Shown: piece by piece, positions 34,801 through 43,930 of the stretch
Layout of the letters: each line of letters opens with the position of its first letter
How positions within the stretch are numbered: the first letter of the stretch is position 1
Assembly: GCF_051020955.1 (NCBI RefSeq)
Contig: NW_027476840.1
Coordinates: 1-64,000 of the forward strand
Direction of reading: 5' to 3'
Length of the DNA stretch: 64,000 nucleotides
From: Megalopta genalis
Lineage: Eukaryota; Arthropoda; Insecta; Hymenoptera; Halictidae
Program-made: the position numbers and the translations under genes
The notes under the pieces: generated by a model
Databases searched by the model: none
Told to the model about the DNA's origin: nothing
What the model saw: the letters and a program-made list of their open reading frames with translations, nothing else

Positions 34801-37800
34801 GAATTTGAGACGGAATCGTGTATTTCGCATGAATCGGAAGATAAATTGTTCATTTCGCATGAATTTGAAGCTAAATCGATCTTTTAAAATCGCTATTTCC
34901 CACGAATTTGAGTCGAAATCGTGTATTTCACATGATATTCAAGTTAAATCGTTTGTTTCGAGTGGATTTAAAGCTAATTCGTGTATTTCGCATGAATCTG
35001 AAGCTAAATTGTTCATTTCGCATGAATTTGAAACTAAATCGTTTATTTAAAATCGCTATTTCGTTCGAATTTGTGTCGAAATCGTGTATTTCGCATGAAT
35101 CTGAAGTTAAATTGTTCATTTGGCATGAATTTGAAACTAAATTGTTCATTTCGCGTGAATTTGAAGCTAAATCGTTTATTTAAAATCGCTATTTCGTTCG
35201 AATTTGTGTCGAAATCGTGTATTTCGCATGAATCTGGAGCTAAATTGTTCATTTGGCATGAATTTGAAGCTAAATCGATCTTTTAAAATCGCTATTTCCC
35301 ACGAATTTGAATCGAAATCGTATGTTTCGCATGATATTGAAGTTAAATCGTTTTTTTCGTGTGGATTTAAAGCTAATTCGTGTATCTCGCATGAATATGA
35401 AGCTAAATTGTTCATTTTGGCATGAATTTGAAGCTAAATCGTTTGCTTAAAATCGCTATTTCGCACGAATTTGAGACGGAATCGTGTATTTCGCATGAAT
35501 CGGAAGATAAATTGTTCATTTCGCATGAATTTGAAGCTAAATCGATCTTTTAAAATCGCTATTTCCCACGAATTTGAGTCGAAATCGTGTATTTCACATG
35601 ATATTCAAGTTAAATCGTTTGTTTCGAGTGGATTTAAAGCTAATTCGTGTATTTCGCATGAATCTGAAGCTAAATTGTTCATTTCGCATGAATTTGAAAC
35701 TAAATCGTTTATTTAAAATCGCTATATCGTTCGAATTTGAGTCGAAATCGTGTATTTCGCATGAATCTGAACCTAAATTGTTCATTTGGCTTGAATTTGA
35801 AGCTAAATCGATCTTTTAAAATCGCAATTTCCCACGAATTTGAATCGAAATCGTATGTTTCGCATGATATTGAAGTTAAATCGTTTGTTTCTTGTGGATT
35901 TAAAGCTAATTCGTGTATTTCGCATGAATCTGAAGCTAAATTGTTCATTTCGCATGAATTTGAAGCTAAATCGTTTATTTAAAATCGCTATTTCGCACGA
36001 ATTTGAGACGGAAACGTGTATTTCGCATGAATCTGAAACTAAATTGTTCATTTCGCATGAATTTGAAGCTAAATCGTTTGTTTAAAATCGCTATTTCGCA
36101 CGAATTTGAGACAGGATCGTGTATTTAGCATGAATCTGAAGCCTAATTGTTCATTTCGCATGATTTTGAAGCTAAATCGTTTATTTAAAATCGCTATTTC
36201 GTTCGAATTTGTGTCGAAATCGTGTATTTCGCATGAATCTGAAGCTAAATTGTTCATTTGGCATGAATTTGAAGCTAAATCGATCTTTTAAAATCGCTAT
36301 TTCCCACGAATTTGAATCGAAATCGTATGTTTCGCATGATATTGAAGTTGAATCGTTTGTTTCGTATGGATTTAAAGCTGCTTCGTGTATTTCGCATGAA
36401 TCTGAAGCTAAATTGTTCATTTCGCATGAATTTGAAGCTAAATCGATCTTTTAAAACCGCAATTTCCCACGAATTTGAATCGAAATCGTATGTTTCGCAT
36501 GATATTGAAGTTGAATCGTTTGTTTCGTGTGGATTTAAAGCTAATTCGTGTATTTCGCACGGATATGAAGCTAAATTGTTCATTTCGCATGAATTTGAAG
36601 CTAAATCGTTTGTTTAAAATCGCTATTTCGCACGAATTTGAGACGGAATCGTGTATTTCGCATGAATCTGAAGCTAAATTGTTCATTTCGAGTGAATTTG
36701 AAGCTAAATCGGTTGTTTAAAATCGCTATTTCGCACGAATTTGAGACGGAATCGTGTATTTCGCATGAATCTGAAGCTAAATTGTTCATTTGGCATGAAT
36801 TTGAAGCTAAATCGATCTTTTAAAATCGCTATTTCCCATGAATTTGAATCGAAATCGTATGTTTCGCATGATATTGAAGTTAAATCGTTTGTTTCGTGTG
36901 GATTTAAAGCTAATTCGTGTATTTCGCATGAATCTGAAGCTAAATTGTTCATTTCGCATGAATTTGAAACTAAATCGTTTATTTAAAATCGCTATTTCGT
37001 TCGAATTTGAGTCGAAATCGTGTATTTCGCATGAATCTGATGCTAAATTGTTCATTTGGCTTGAATTTGAAGCTAAATCGATCTTTTAAAATCGCAATTT
37101 CCCACGAATTTGAATCGAAATCGTATGTTTCGCATGATATTGAAGTTAAATCGTTTGTTTCTTGTGGATTTAAAGCTAATTCGTGTATTTCGCATGAATC
37201 TGAAGCTAAATTGTTCATTTCGCATGAATTTGAAGCTAAATCGTTTATTTAAAATCGCTATTTCGTTCGAATTTGTGTCGAAATCGTGTATTTCGCATGA
37301 ATCTGAAGCTAAATTGTTCATTTGGCATGAATTTGAAGCTAAATCGATCGTTTAAAATCGCTATTTCCCACGAATTTGAATCGAAATCGTATGTTTCGCA
37401 CGATATTGAAGTTAAATCGTTTGTTTCGTGTGGATTTAAAGCTAATTCGTGTATTTCGCATGAATATGAAGCTAAATTGTTCATTTCGCATGAATTTGAA
37501 GCTAAATTGTTCATTTCGCGTGAATTTGAAGCTAAATCGTTTGTTTAAAATCGCTATTTCGCACGAATTTGAGTCGAAATCGTGTATTTCACATGATATT
37601 GATGTTAAATCGTTTGTTTCGTGCGGATTTAAAGCTAATTCGTGTATTTCGCATGAATCTGAAGCTAAATTGTTCATTTCGCATGAATTTGAAGCTAAAT
37701 CGTTTATTTAAAATCGCTATTTCGTTCGAATTTGAGTCGAAATCGTGTATTTCGCATGAATCTGAAGCTAAATCGTTTGCTTAAAATCGCTATTTCGCAC

Positions 37801-40300
37801 GAATTTGAGACGGAATCGTGTATTTCGCATGAATCTGAAGATAAATTGTTCATTTCGCATGAATTTGAAGCTAAATCGATCTTTTAAAATCGCTATTTCG
37901 CACGAATTTGAGACGGAATCGTGTATTTCGCATGAATCTGAAGCTAAATTGTTCATTTCGCATGAATTGGAAGCTAAATCGTTTATTTAAAATCGCTATT
38001 TCGTTCGAAATTGAGTCGTAATCGTGTATTTCGCAATGAATCTGAAGCTAAATTGTTCATTTGGCATGAATTTGAAGCTAAATCGATCTTTTAAAATCGC
38101 TATTTCCCACGAATTTGAATCGAAATAGTATGTTTTGCATGATATTGAAGTTAAATCGTTTGTTTCGTGTGGATTTAAAGCTAATTCGTGTATTTCGCAT
38201 GAATATGAAGCTAAATTGTTCATTTCGCATGAATTTGAAGCTAAATCGTTTGTTTAAAATCGCTATTTCGCACGAATTTGAGACGGAATCGTGAATTTCG
38301 CATGAATCTGAAGATAAATTGTTCATTTCGCATGAATTTGAAGCTAAATCGATCTTTTAAAATCGCTATTTCGCACGAATTTGAGACGGAATCGTGTATT
38401 TCGCATGAATCTGAAGCTAAATTGTTCATTTCGCATGAATTGGAAGCTAAATCGTTTATTTAAAATCGCTATTTCGTTCGAAATTGAGTCGTAATCGTGT
38501 ATTTCGCATGAATCTGAACCTAAATTGTTCATTTGGCATGAATTTGAAGCTAAATCGATCGTTTAAAATCGCTATTTCGCACGAATTTGTATCGAAATCG
38601 TATGTTTCGCATGATATTGAAGTTAAATCGTTTGTTTCGTGTGGATTTAAAGCTAATTCGTGTATTTCGCATGAATATGAATCTAAATTGTTCATTTCGC
38701 ATGAATTTGAAGCTAAATCGTTTGTTTAAAATCGCTATTTCGCACGAATTTGAGACGGAACCGTGTATATCGCATGAATCTGAAGCTGAATTGTTCATTT
38801 CGCGTGAATTTGAAGCTAAATCGTTTATTTAAAATCGAAATTTCGTTCGAATTTGTGTTGAAATCGTGTATTTCGCATGAATCTGAAGCTAAATTATTCA
38901 TTTCGCATGAATTTGAAGCTAAATCGATCTTTTAAAATCGCTATTTCTCACGAATTTGAATCGAAATCGTATGTTTCGCATGATATTGAAGTTAAGTCGT
39001 TTGTTTCGTGTGGATTTAAAGCTAATTCGTGTATTTCGCATGAATATGAAGCTAAATTGTTCATTTGGCATGAATTTGAAGCTAAATCGATCGTTTAAAA
39101 TCGCTATTTCGCACGAATTTGAATCGAAATCGTATGTTTCGCATGATATTGAAGTTAAATCGTTTGTTTCGTGTGGATTTAAAGCTAATTCGTGTATTTC
39201 GCCTGAATCTGAAGCTAAATTGTGCATTTCGCATGAATTTGAAGCTAAATCGTTTATTTAAAATCGCTATTTCGTTCGAATTTGTTTCGAAATCGTGTAT
39301 TTCGCATGAATCTGAAGCTAAATTGTTCATTTGGCATGAATTTGAAGCTAAATCGATCTTTTAAAATTGCTATTTCACACGTATTTGAATCGAAATCGTA
39401 TGTTTCGCATGATATTGAAGTTAAATCGTTTGTTTCGTGTGGATTTAAAGCTAATTCGTGTATTTCGCATGAATCTGAAGCTAAATTGTTCATTTCGCAT
39501 GAATTTGAAGCTAAATAGTTTATTTAAAATCGCTATTTCTTTCGAATTTGTGTCGAAATCGTGTATTTCGCATGCATCTGAAGCTAAATTGTTCATTTGG
39601 CATGAATTTGAAGCTAAATCGATCTTTTAAAATCGCTATTTCCCACGAATTTGAATCGAAATCGTATGTTTTGCATGATATTGAAGTTAAATCGTTTGTT
39701 TCGTCTGGATTTAAAGCTAATTCGTGTATTTCGCATGAATTTGAAACTAAATCGTTTGTTTTAAACCGCTATTTCGTTCGAATTTGAGTGGAAATCGTGT
39801 ATTTCACATGATATTGAAGTTAAATCGTTTGTTTCTGTGGATCTAAAGCTAATTCGTGTATTTCGCATGAATCTGAAGCTAAATTGTTCATTTCGCATGA
39901 ATTTGAAGCTAAATCGTTTATTTAAAATCGCTATTTCGTTCGAATTTGTGTCGAAATCGTGTATTTCGCATGAATCTGAAGTTAAATTGTTCATTTGGCA
40001 TGAATTTGAAACTAAATTGTTCATTTCGCGTGAATTTGAAGCTAAATCGTTTATTTAAAATCGCTATTTCGTTCGAATTTGTGTCGAAATCGTGTATTTC
40101 GCATGAATCTGGAGCTAAATTGTTCATTTGGCATGAATTTGAAGCTAAATCGATCTTTTAAAATCGCTATTTCCCACGAATTTGAATCGAAATCGTATGT
40201 TTCGCATGATATTGAAGTTAAATCGTTTGTTTCGTGTGGATTTAAAGCTAATTCGTGTATCTCGCATGAATATGAAGCTAAATTGTTCATTGTGGCATGA
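31120..40300. repeat. Dispersed duplications with 4.9-5.7 kb offsets
   Basis: About 31.12-32.57 kb matches 36.05-37.50 kb at an offset of 4935 bp. About 32.78-33.45 kb matches 38.46-39.12 kb at 5674 bp, and about 34.0-34.75 kb matches 39.55-40.29 kb at 5541 bp, the 133-bp change marking an internal indel. The copies share private variants such as GTGTTGAAATCG and TTTTGCATGATATT. Boundaries are approximate. Confidence 0.8.
34377..35709. repeat. 666-bp tandem duplication
   Basis: Positions 34377-35042 and 35043-35708 are near-identical. Both contain the private variants CTGGAGCTAAATTG, TCGTTTTTTTCG, CATTTTGGCATG and CGAGTGGATTT at a 666-bp offset. Confidence 0.88.
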
Positions 40301-40329
40301 ATTTGAAGCTAAATCGTTTGCTTAAAATC

Positions 40330-41346
40330 GCTATTTCGCACGAATTTGAGACGGAATCGTGTATTTCGCATGAATCTGAAGCTAAATTGTTCATTTCGAG
40401 TGAATTTGAAGCTAAATCGTTTATTTAAAATCGCTATATCGTTCGAAATTGAGTCGTAATCGTGTATTTCGCATGAATCTGAAGCTAAATTGTTCATTTG
40501 GCATGAATTTGAAGCTAAATCGATCGTTTAAAATCGTTATTTCGCACGAATTTGAATCGAAATCGTATGTTTCGCATGATATTGAAGTTAAATCGTTTGT
40601 TTCGTGTGGATTAAAAGCTAATTCGTGTATTTCGCATGAATATGAATCTAAATTGTTCATTTCGCATGAATTTGAAGCTAAATCGTTTGTTTAAAATCGC
40701 TATTTCGTTCGAATTTGAGTCGAAATCGTGTATTTCACATGATATTGAAGTTAAATCGTTTGTTTCGTGTGGATTTAAAGCTAATTCGTGTATTTCGCAT
40801 GAATCTGAAGCTAAATTGTTCATTTCGCATGAATTTGAAGCTTAATCGTTTATTTAAAATCGCTATTTCGTTCGAATTTGAGTCGAAATCGTGTATTTCG
40901 CATGAATATGAATCTAAATTGTTCATTTCGCATGAATTTGAAGCTAAATCGTTTGTTTAAAATCGCTATTTCGTTCGAATTTGAGTCGAAATCGTGTATT
41001 TCACATGATATTGAAGTTAAATCGTTTGTTTCGTGTGGATTTAAAGCTAATTCGTGTATTTCGCATGAATCTGAAGCTAAATTGTTCATTTCGCATGAAT
41101 TTGAAGCTTAATCGTTTATTTAAAATCGCTATTTCGTTCGAATTTGAGTCGAAATCGTGTATTTCGCATGAATCTGAAGCTAAATTGTTCATTTGGCATG
41201 AATTTGAAGCTAAATCGATCTTTTAAAATCGCTATTTCCCACGAATTTGAATCGAAATCGTATGTTTCGCATGATATTGAAGTTAAATCGTTTGTTTCGT
41301 GTGGATTTAAAGCTAATTCGTGTATTTCGCATGAATATGAAGCTAA
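40330..41346. repeat. Left flank of E2, duplicated at 51775-52791
   Basis: This satellite segment reappears on the far side of E2 at an offset of 11,445 bp, sharing variants such as GAAGCTTAATCG and GAATATGAATC. The copy at 52788-52791 contains the CTAA insertion point without an element, so it is a paralogous empty site. Confidence 0.88.
41343..41346. other. E2 target site duplication, left copy (CTAA)
   Basis: CTAA directly precedes the 5' LTR. The right copy is at 51295-51298. Joining the flanks restores the satellite reading GAAGCTAAATTG. A 4-bp duplication is usual for gypsy-type integrases. Confidence 0.92.
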
Positions 41347-41432
41347 TGTTACGTCCTGCCCTCAGGACGTATTGCGTAGATTGTAAGTCGTATCCGTCTA
41401 AGCGCGAATAGATGATAAGCTTCTAGAATTAG

Positions 41433-41439
41433 TATATAA
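41433..41439 (+). promoter_or_regulatory. TATA-like box in E2 LTR
   Basis: TATATAA lies 87 bp inside the LTR and is the clearest TATA candidate. The second copy is at 50246-50252. The start site is not determinable from sequence alone. Confidence 0.4.
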
Positions 41440-41570
41440 CGTAAATGCGTACAATAGGTATAAGTACACAATTGTAACACAGAACAACATCCTAAATCTT
41501 AAGCACACACACACACATACTCGAAACACGTCATATTGCTAAAATTATATAATTAAACATCTAAAATAAG

Positions 41571-41852
41571 TTGATGCATACGCCAATGATGCATCCGTTC
41601 ACTTCGCAAGGAATTGATGCATACGCCAATGATGCAACCGTTCTCCGAGTCTCACGATGCCAGGAGAGAGAGAGAACGCACGATGCATCCGCTCACGCTG
41701 GGAACCGCAAGCTCAGCAAATTCCGACACGCCTGCGACCGGACGAGCCCTCGGAGAGAGAACGCACGATGCATCCACTCGCACCGATAAGATGCATCCGC
41801 TCGCACCGAGAACTGCAGACTCAGCACATTCCAACACGCTCGCAGCCGACCG
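41571..41852 (+). repeat. Direct repeats inside E2 LTR
   Basis: A 43-bp unit starting TTGATGCATACGCC occurs at 41571 and again, in part, at 41614. A longer diverged pair (about 41668-41740 and 41753-41852) starts GAGAGAGAACGCACGATGCATCC. The palindrome GATGCATC recurs several times. The 3' LTR carries the same set. These may be regulatory or packaging repeats. Confidence 0.7.
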
Positions 41853-42342
41853 TTCTCCATGGGAAACTGCAAGCACCAGCGAGTCTCACAGCGCTCAGCG
41901 GAGAGAGAGAGAACACCGTCAGCAGACGCGCTCTCCCTCGCACCGACGTCGCCCCTCCATCGACCGAACCCGGCGCGCAGAGGAGGCTTGCACAACGACA
42001 CACTTCAGTTCCATGCTCCGAAGAGTAACGACGTCTCTTCGGGAGCTCCCGCGTACCATATCTTACTACTTGCGAATATCATACATAGTTTAAGGAACCT
42101 TTGTAACTAAGTACCAGAATATACATAATCTTACCAGTTAAATAGTGAAGTCATTGAACAATAATAACCCGAACGCTCCCTACGCGACGCGATAGTGTGT
42201 ATCAACCTCACCAATTCGACAACGTCTCCAAGAACTACAACGCTGTCAACGAGCGGCCGAGTCCGTCCGGCACCCGCACTGCATCCAGCACTGGCGTCAA
42301 CCGATCAAGCTCAACCAAGGCGCCGCATCCCGCTCAGCACCG

Positions 42343-42348
42343 GTGAGT
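42343..42348 (+). promoter_or_regulatory. Possible 5' splice donor in E2 LTR
   Basis: CCG/GTGAGT fits the donor consensus and lies 138 bp before the LTR end. E1 has the same motif in the equivalent region although the LTRs are otherwise dissimilar. The leader between PBS and gag is too short to hold another obvious donor. Confidence 0.5.
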
Positions 42349-42484
42349 CGCGTATTTGTGTATTGCGCGCGCGCCATCGTGACACCCCGTTAGTGAACGA
42401 AAAGTTGCAAGCGTCTCGAATCCGCGGCGGACGCGAGAGAAAATATATATTTTTCGTGTAACCGCGCCGCGGGACGTAACAAAT

Positions 42485-42502
42485 TGGTGGCAGCGGTGGG
42501 AT
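42485..42502 (+). other. E2 primer binding site (tRNA-Leu)
   Basis: TGGTGGCAGCGGTGGGAT begins 3 nt after the LTR and is identical to that of E1. It is complementary to the CCA end of a tRNA-Leu(AAG)-type tRNA. Confidence 0.87.
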
Positions 42503-42517
42503 CGTGCAACGGTCACC

Positions 42518-43930
42518 ATGGCGAACCCTGCGAGCAATACGCGATCGCAAAGCGCCCCCAAAACCCCGGAACAATTAGCCGACTATGAATTATTCTTAAG
42601 AGCAGAGGAATCGCGTTTGCAATCGCAATCTCTGAAATTAGAAGAAAACAGAAACAAATTGTCAGCAGAGTACGAACACGCGCAAGATAACCTAAAGAGA
42701 GAACGCGAACGGTGGATAAGCGAAAACGCCGCGCTTCGTGAAGAACTAGAATCGCTCAGAAACCGTAAAACTGCGTTCCATGACGATACAGTGACCGACC
42801 GTACCCCGGAATCGGAAATGAACAGAACCGTTAACACAAACCCCGGCTTCGAAGCCACCGCCGGGAATTCGGGAATTACAATGAACGCAGCGTGCAACGC
42901 CGTTCCCGATTTCGACGGCACAAACCTGCCCGTTTGGCAATTCACGCGAGCGTGCCATCGCGCCAGAGACCTCGTGCCGTCTCACGCGGAATTCACGTTG
43001 ACGAAATTGATTATTAACAAATTACGGGGCCGCGCCTACACAGCCATCGAAGATAAACCAGTAAACTCCGTCGCGAGCCTCTGCAACCGCTTAAAAGACA
43101 TATTCGGGCCATCAAACACGATAGACCATTATCGAGGCGAAATGGCAAATATTAGAATGCGTGAATCGGAACATATACTCGACTTCATCGCGCGAATAAA
43201 AGACCTGCGAAACGCAATAATCGATTGTGACCGAGTACGACCGGACATCGAAAATATCGACGAGCTAACAAAGCGCAGTTTTATCCGCGGCGTCATTCCC
43301 ACGCTTCGGTACGGCATGAGGCATTTAGAACACGTGCGACTCCAAACATTATTCGATACCGCGATAAACTGCTTCAAAGAAGCAGAAGCCGATAAGGAAC
43401 ACTACTCACGTCCGCCTTCCCGCGAGGTACGATTCTCGGACGACCGCCGCGGAAGTTTGCATAACCGCTATCGATCTCCCTCACCGTACCGGCCGGAATA
43501 TACATCGCGATATGCCGAACCTTCGAGACCAAATGTCTCGGTACCCCGACCATCTTATCGCGAGGTGACGCAACGGGCGAGCCAGCGTCCGCCAAATGTT
43601 AATGTTTACGACCAACCGTATACCCCGACCCGAGATAACGCTAGGTATACACGAGCGACCCTCGACGCACCCGGGCCACGCCCCATAAACAATCCTCCGC
43701 GTAATCCCTCTTCAAATAAGCACTGCAGCTATTGTAAAAACGCCGGGCACGATATACACGAATGTCGTAAGCGGGAATATAACAATCGCGTCAGATCTCA
43801 ACAACAGTCGGGAAACGGGCAAGGCCTCCCGATCCCCGCGAGCGACCGTCGGGAGGTAGCCTACCGCAATCAAAACGTACGAGCAATGTCGAACGATCTT
43901 CCGATCAGCACCGAAGAGTCGCAAGAATAA
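42518..43930 (+). CDS. gag: E2 Gag
   Basis: The structural polyprotein has 470 residues. The ATG sits in a good context (CACCATGG) only 15 nt after the PBS. Residues about 20-90 are charged with heptad-spaced hydrophobics, probably a coiled coil. Residues about 125-290 form the capsid-like part, sharing RGRAY.AIED, DHYRGE and RIKDLRNAIIDC with E1. Residues about 300-400 are Arg/Pro/Ser-rich. One CCHC zinc knuckle (C403, C406, H411, C416) lies just before the slippery site at codons 431-433. The terminal 115 nt overlap the -1 pol frame. The frame is intact. Confidence 0.96.
   Translation: MANPASNTRSQSAPKTPEQLADYELFLRAEESRLQSQSLKLEENRNKLSAEYEHAQDNLKRERERWISENAALREELESLRNRKTAFHDDTVTDRTPESEMNRTVNTNPGFEATAGNSGITMNAACNAVPDFDGTNLPVWQFTRACHRARDLVPSHAEFTLTKLIINKLRGRAYTAIEDKPVNSVASLCNRLKDIFGPSNTIDHYRGEMANIRMRESEHILDFIARIKDLRNAIIDCDRVRPDIENIDELTKRSFIRGVIPTLRYGMRHLEHVRLQTLFDTAINCFKEAEADKEHYSRPPSREVRFSDDRRGSLHNRYRSPSPYRPEYTSRYAEPSRPNVSVPRPSYREVTQRASQRPPNVNVYDQPYTPTRDNARYTRATLDAPGPRPINNPPRNPSSNKHCSYCKNAGHDIHECRKREYNNRVRSQQQSGNGQGLPIPASDRREVAYRNQNVRAMSNDLPISTEESQE
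43810..43856 (+). promoter_or_regulatory. E2 -1 ribosomal frameshift signal
   Basis: In gag phase the sequence reads G GGA AAC (43810-43816). After 8 nt comes the stem CCTCCCGA (43825-43832) with TCGGGAGG (43849-43856). Gag ends at 43930 and the -1 frame is open from the heptamer into protease. The eighth base pair is A-T here and T-A in E1, so the helix is kept by paired change. Confidence 0.9.

Larger units (their letters stand above)
19673..41346. repeat. Satellite array II
   Basis: This block has the same 30/43-bp modular satellite as array I but different subtypes. Modules with GAGACGGAATCG, not seen left of E1, are abundant. The TATGATTCGC variant is not seen. Units of 103 bp (30+30+43) are often tandem, alongside 266- and 163-bp units. 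Local duplications include a 515-bp pair (markers at 21301 and 21816) and a 310-bp pair tagged by GTATTAACGC (22001 and 22311). Larger duplications are listed separately. There is no gene; open frames are short and stop at the 43-bp modules. Confidence 0.96.
41347..42481 (+). repeat. E2 5' LTR (1135 bp)
   Basis: It runs from TGTTACGTCC to GGGACGTAACA. The outer end contains a 9-bp hairpin (41350-41358 with 41363-41371, TACGTCCTG/CAGGACGTA). Internal features are a TATA-like TATATAA, a CA run (about 41507-41516), direct repeats with GATGCATC, and GTGAGT at 42343. Several frames are open in the GC-rich middle but overlap one another and resemble no protein I know. Confidence 0.97.

Noticed and set aside
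41571..42110. Overlapping open frames (up to 159 codons) in the E2 LTR
   Set aside because: Several frames on both strands are open at once in a GC-rich direct-repeat region, and the products are low complexity.
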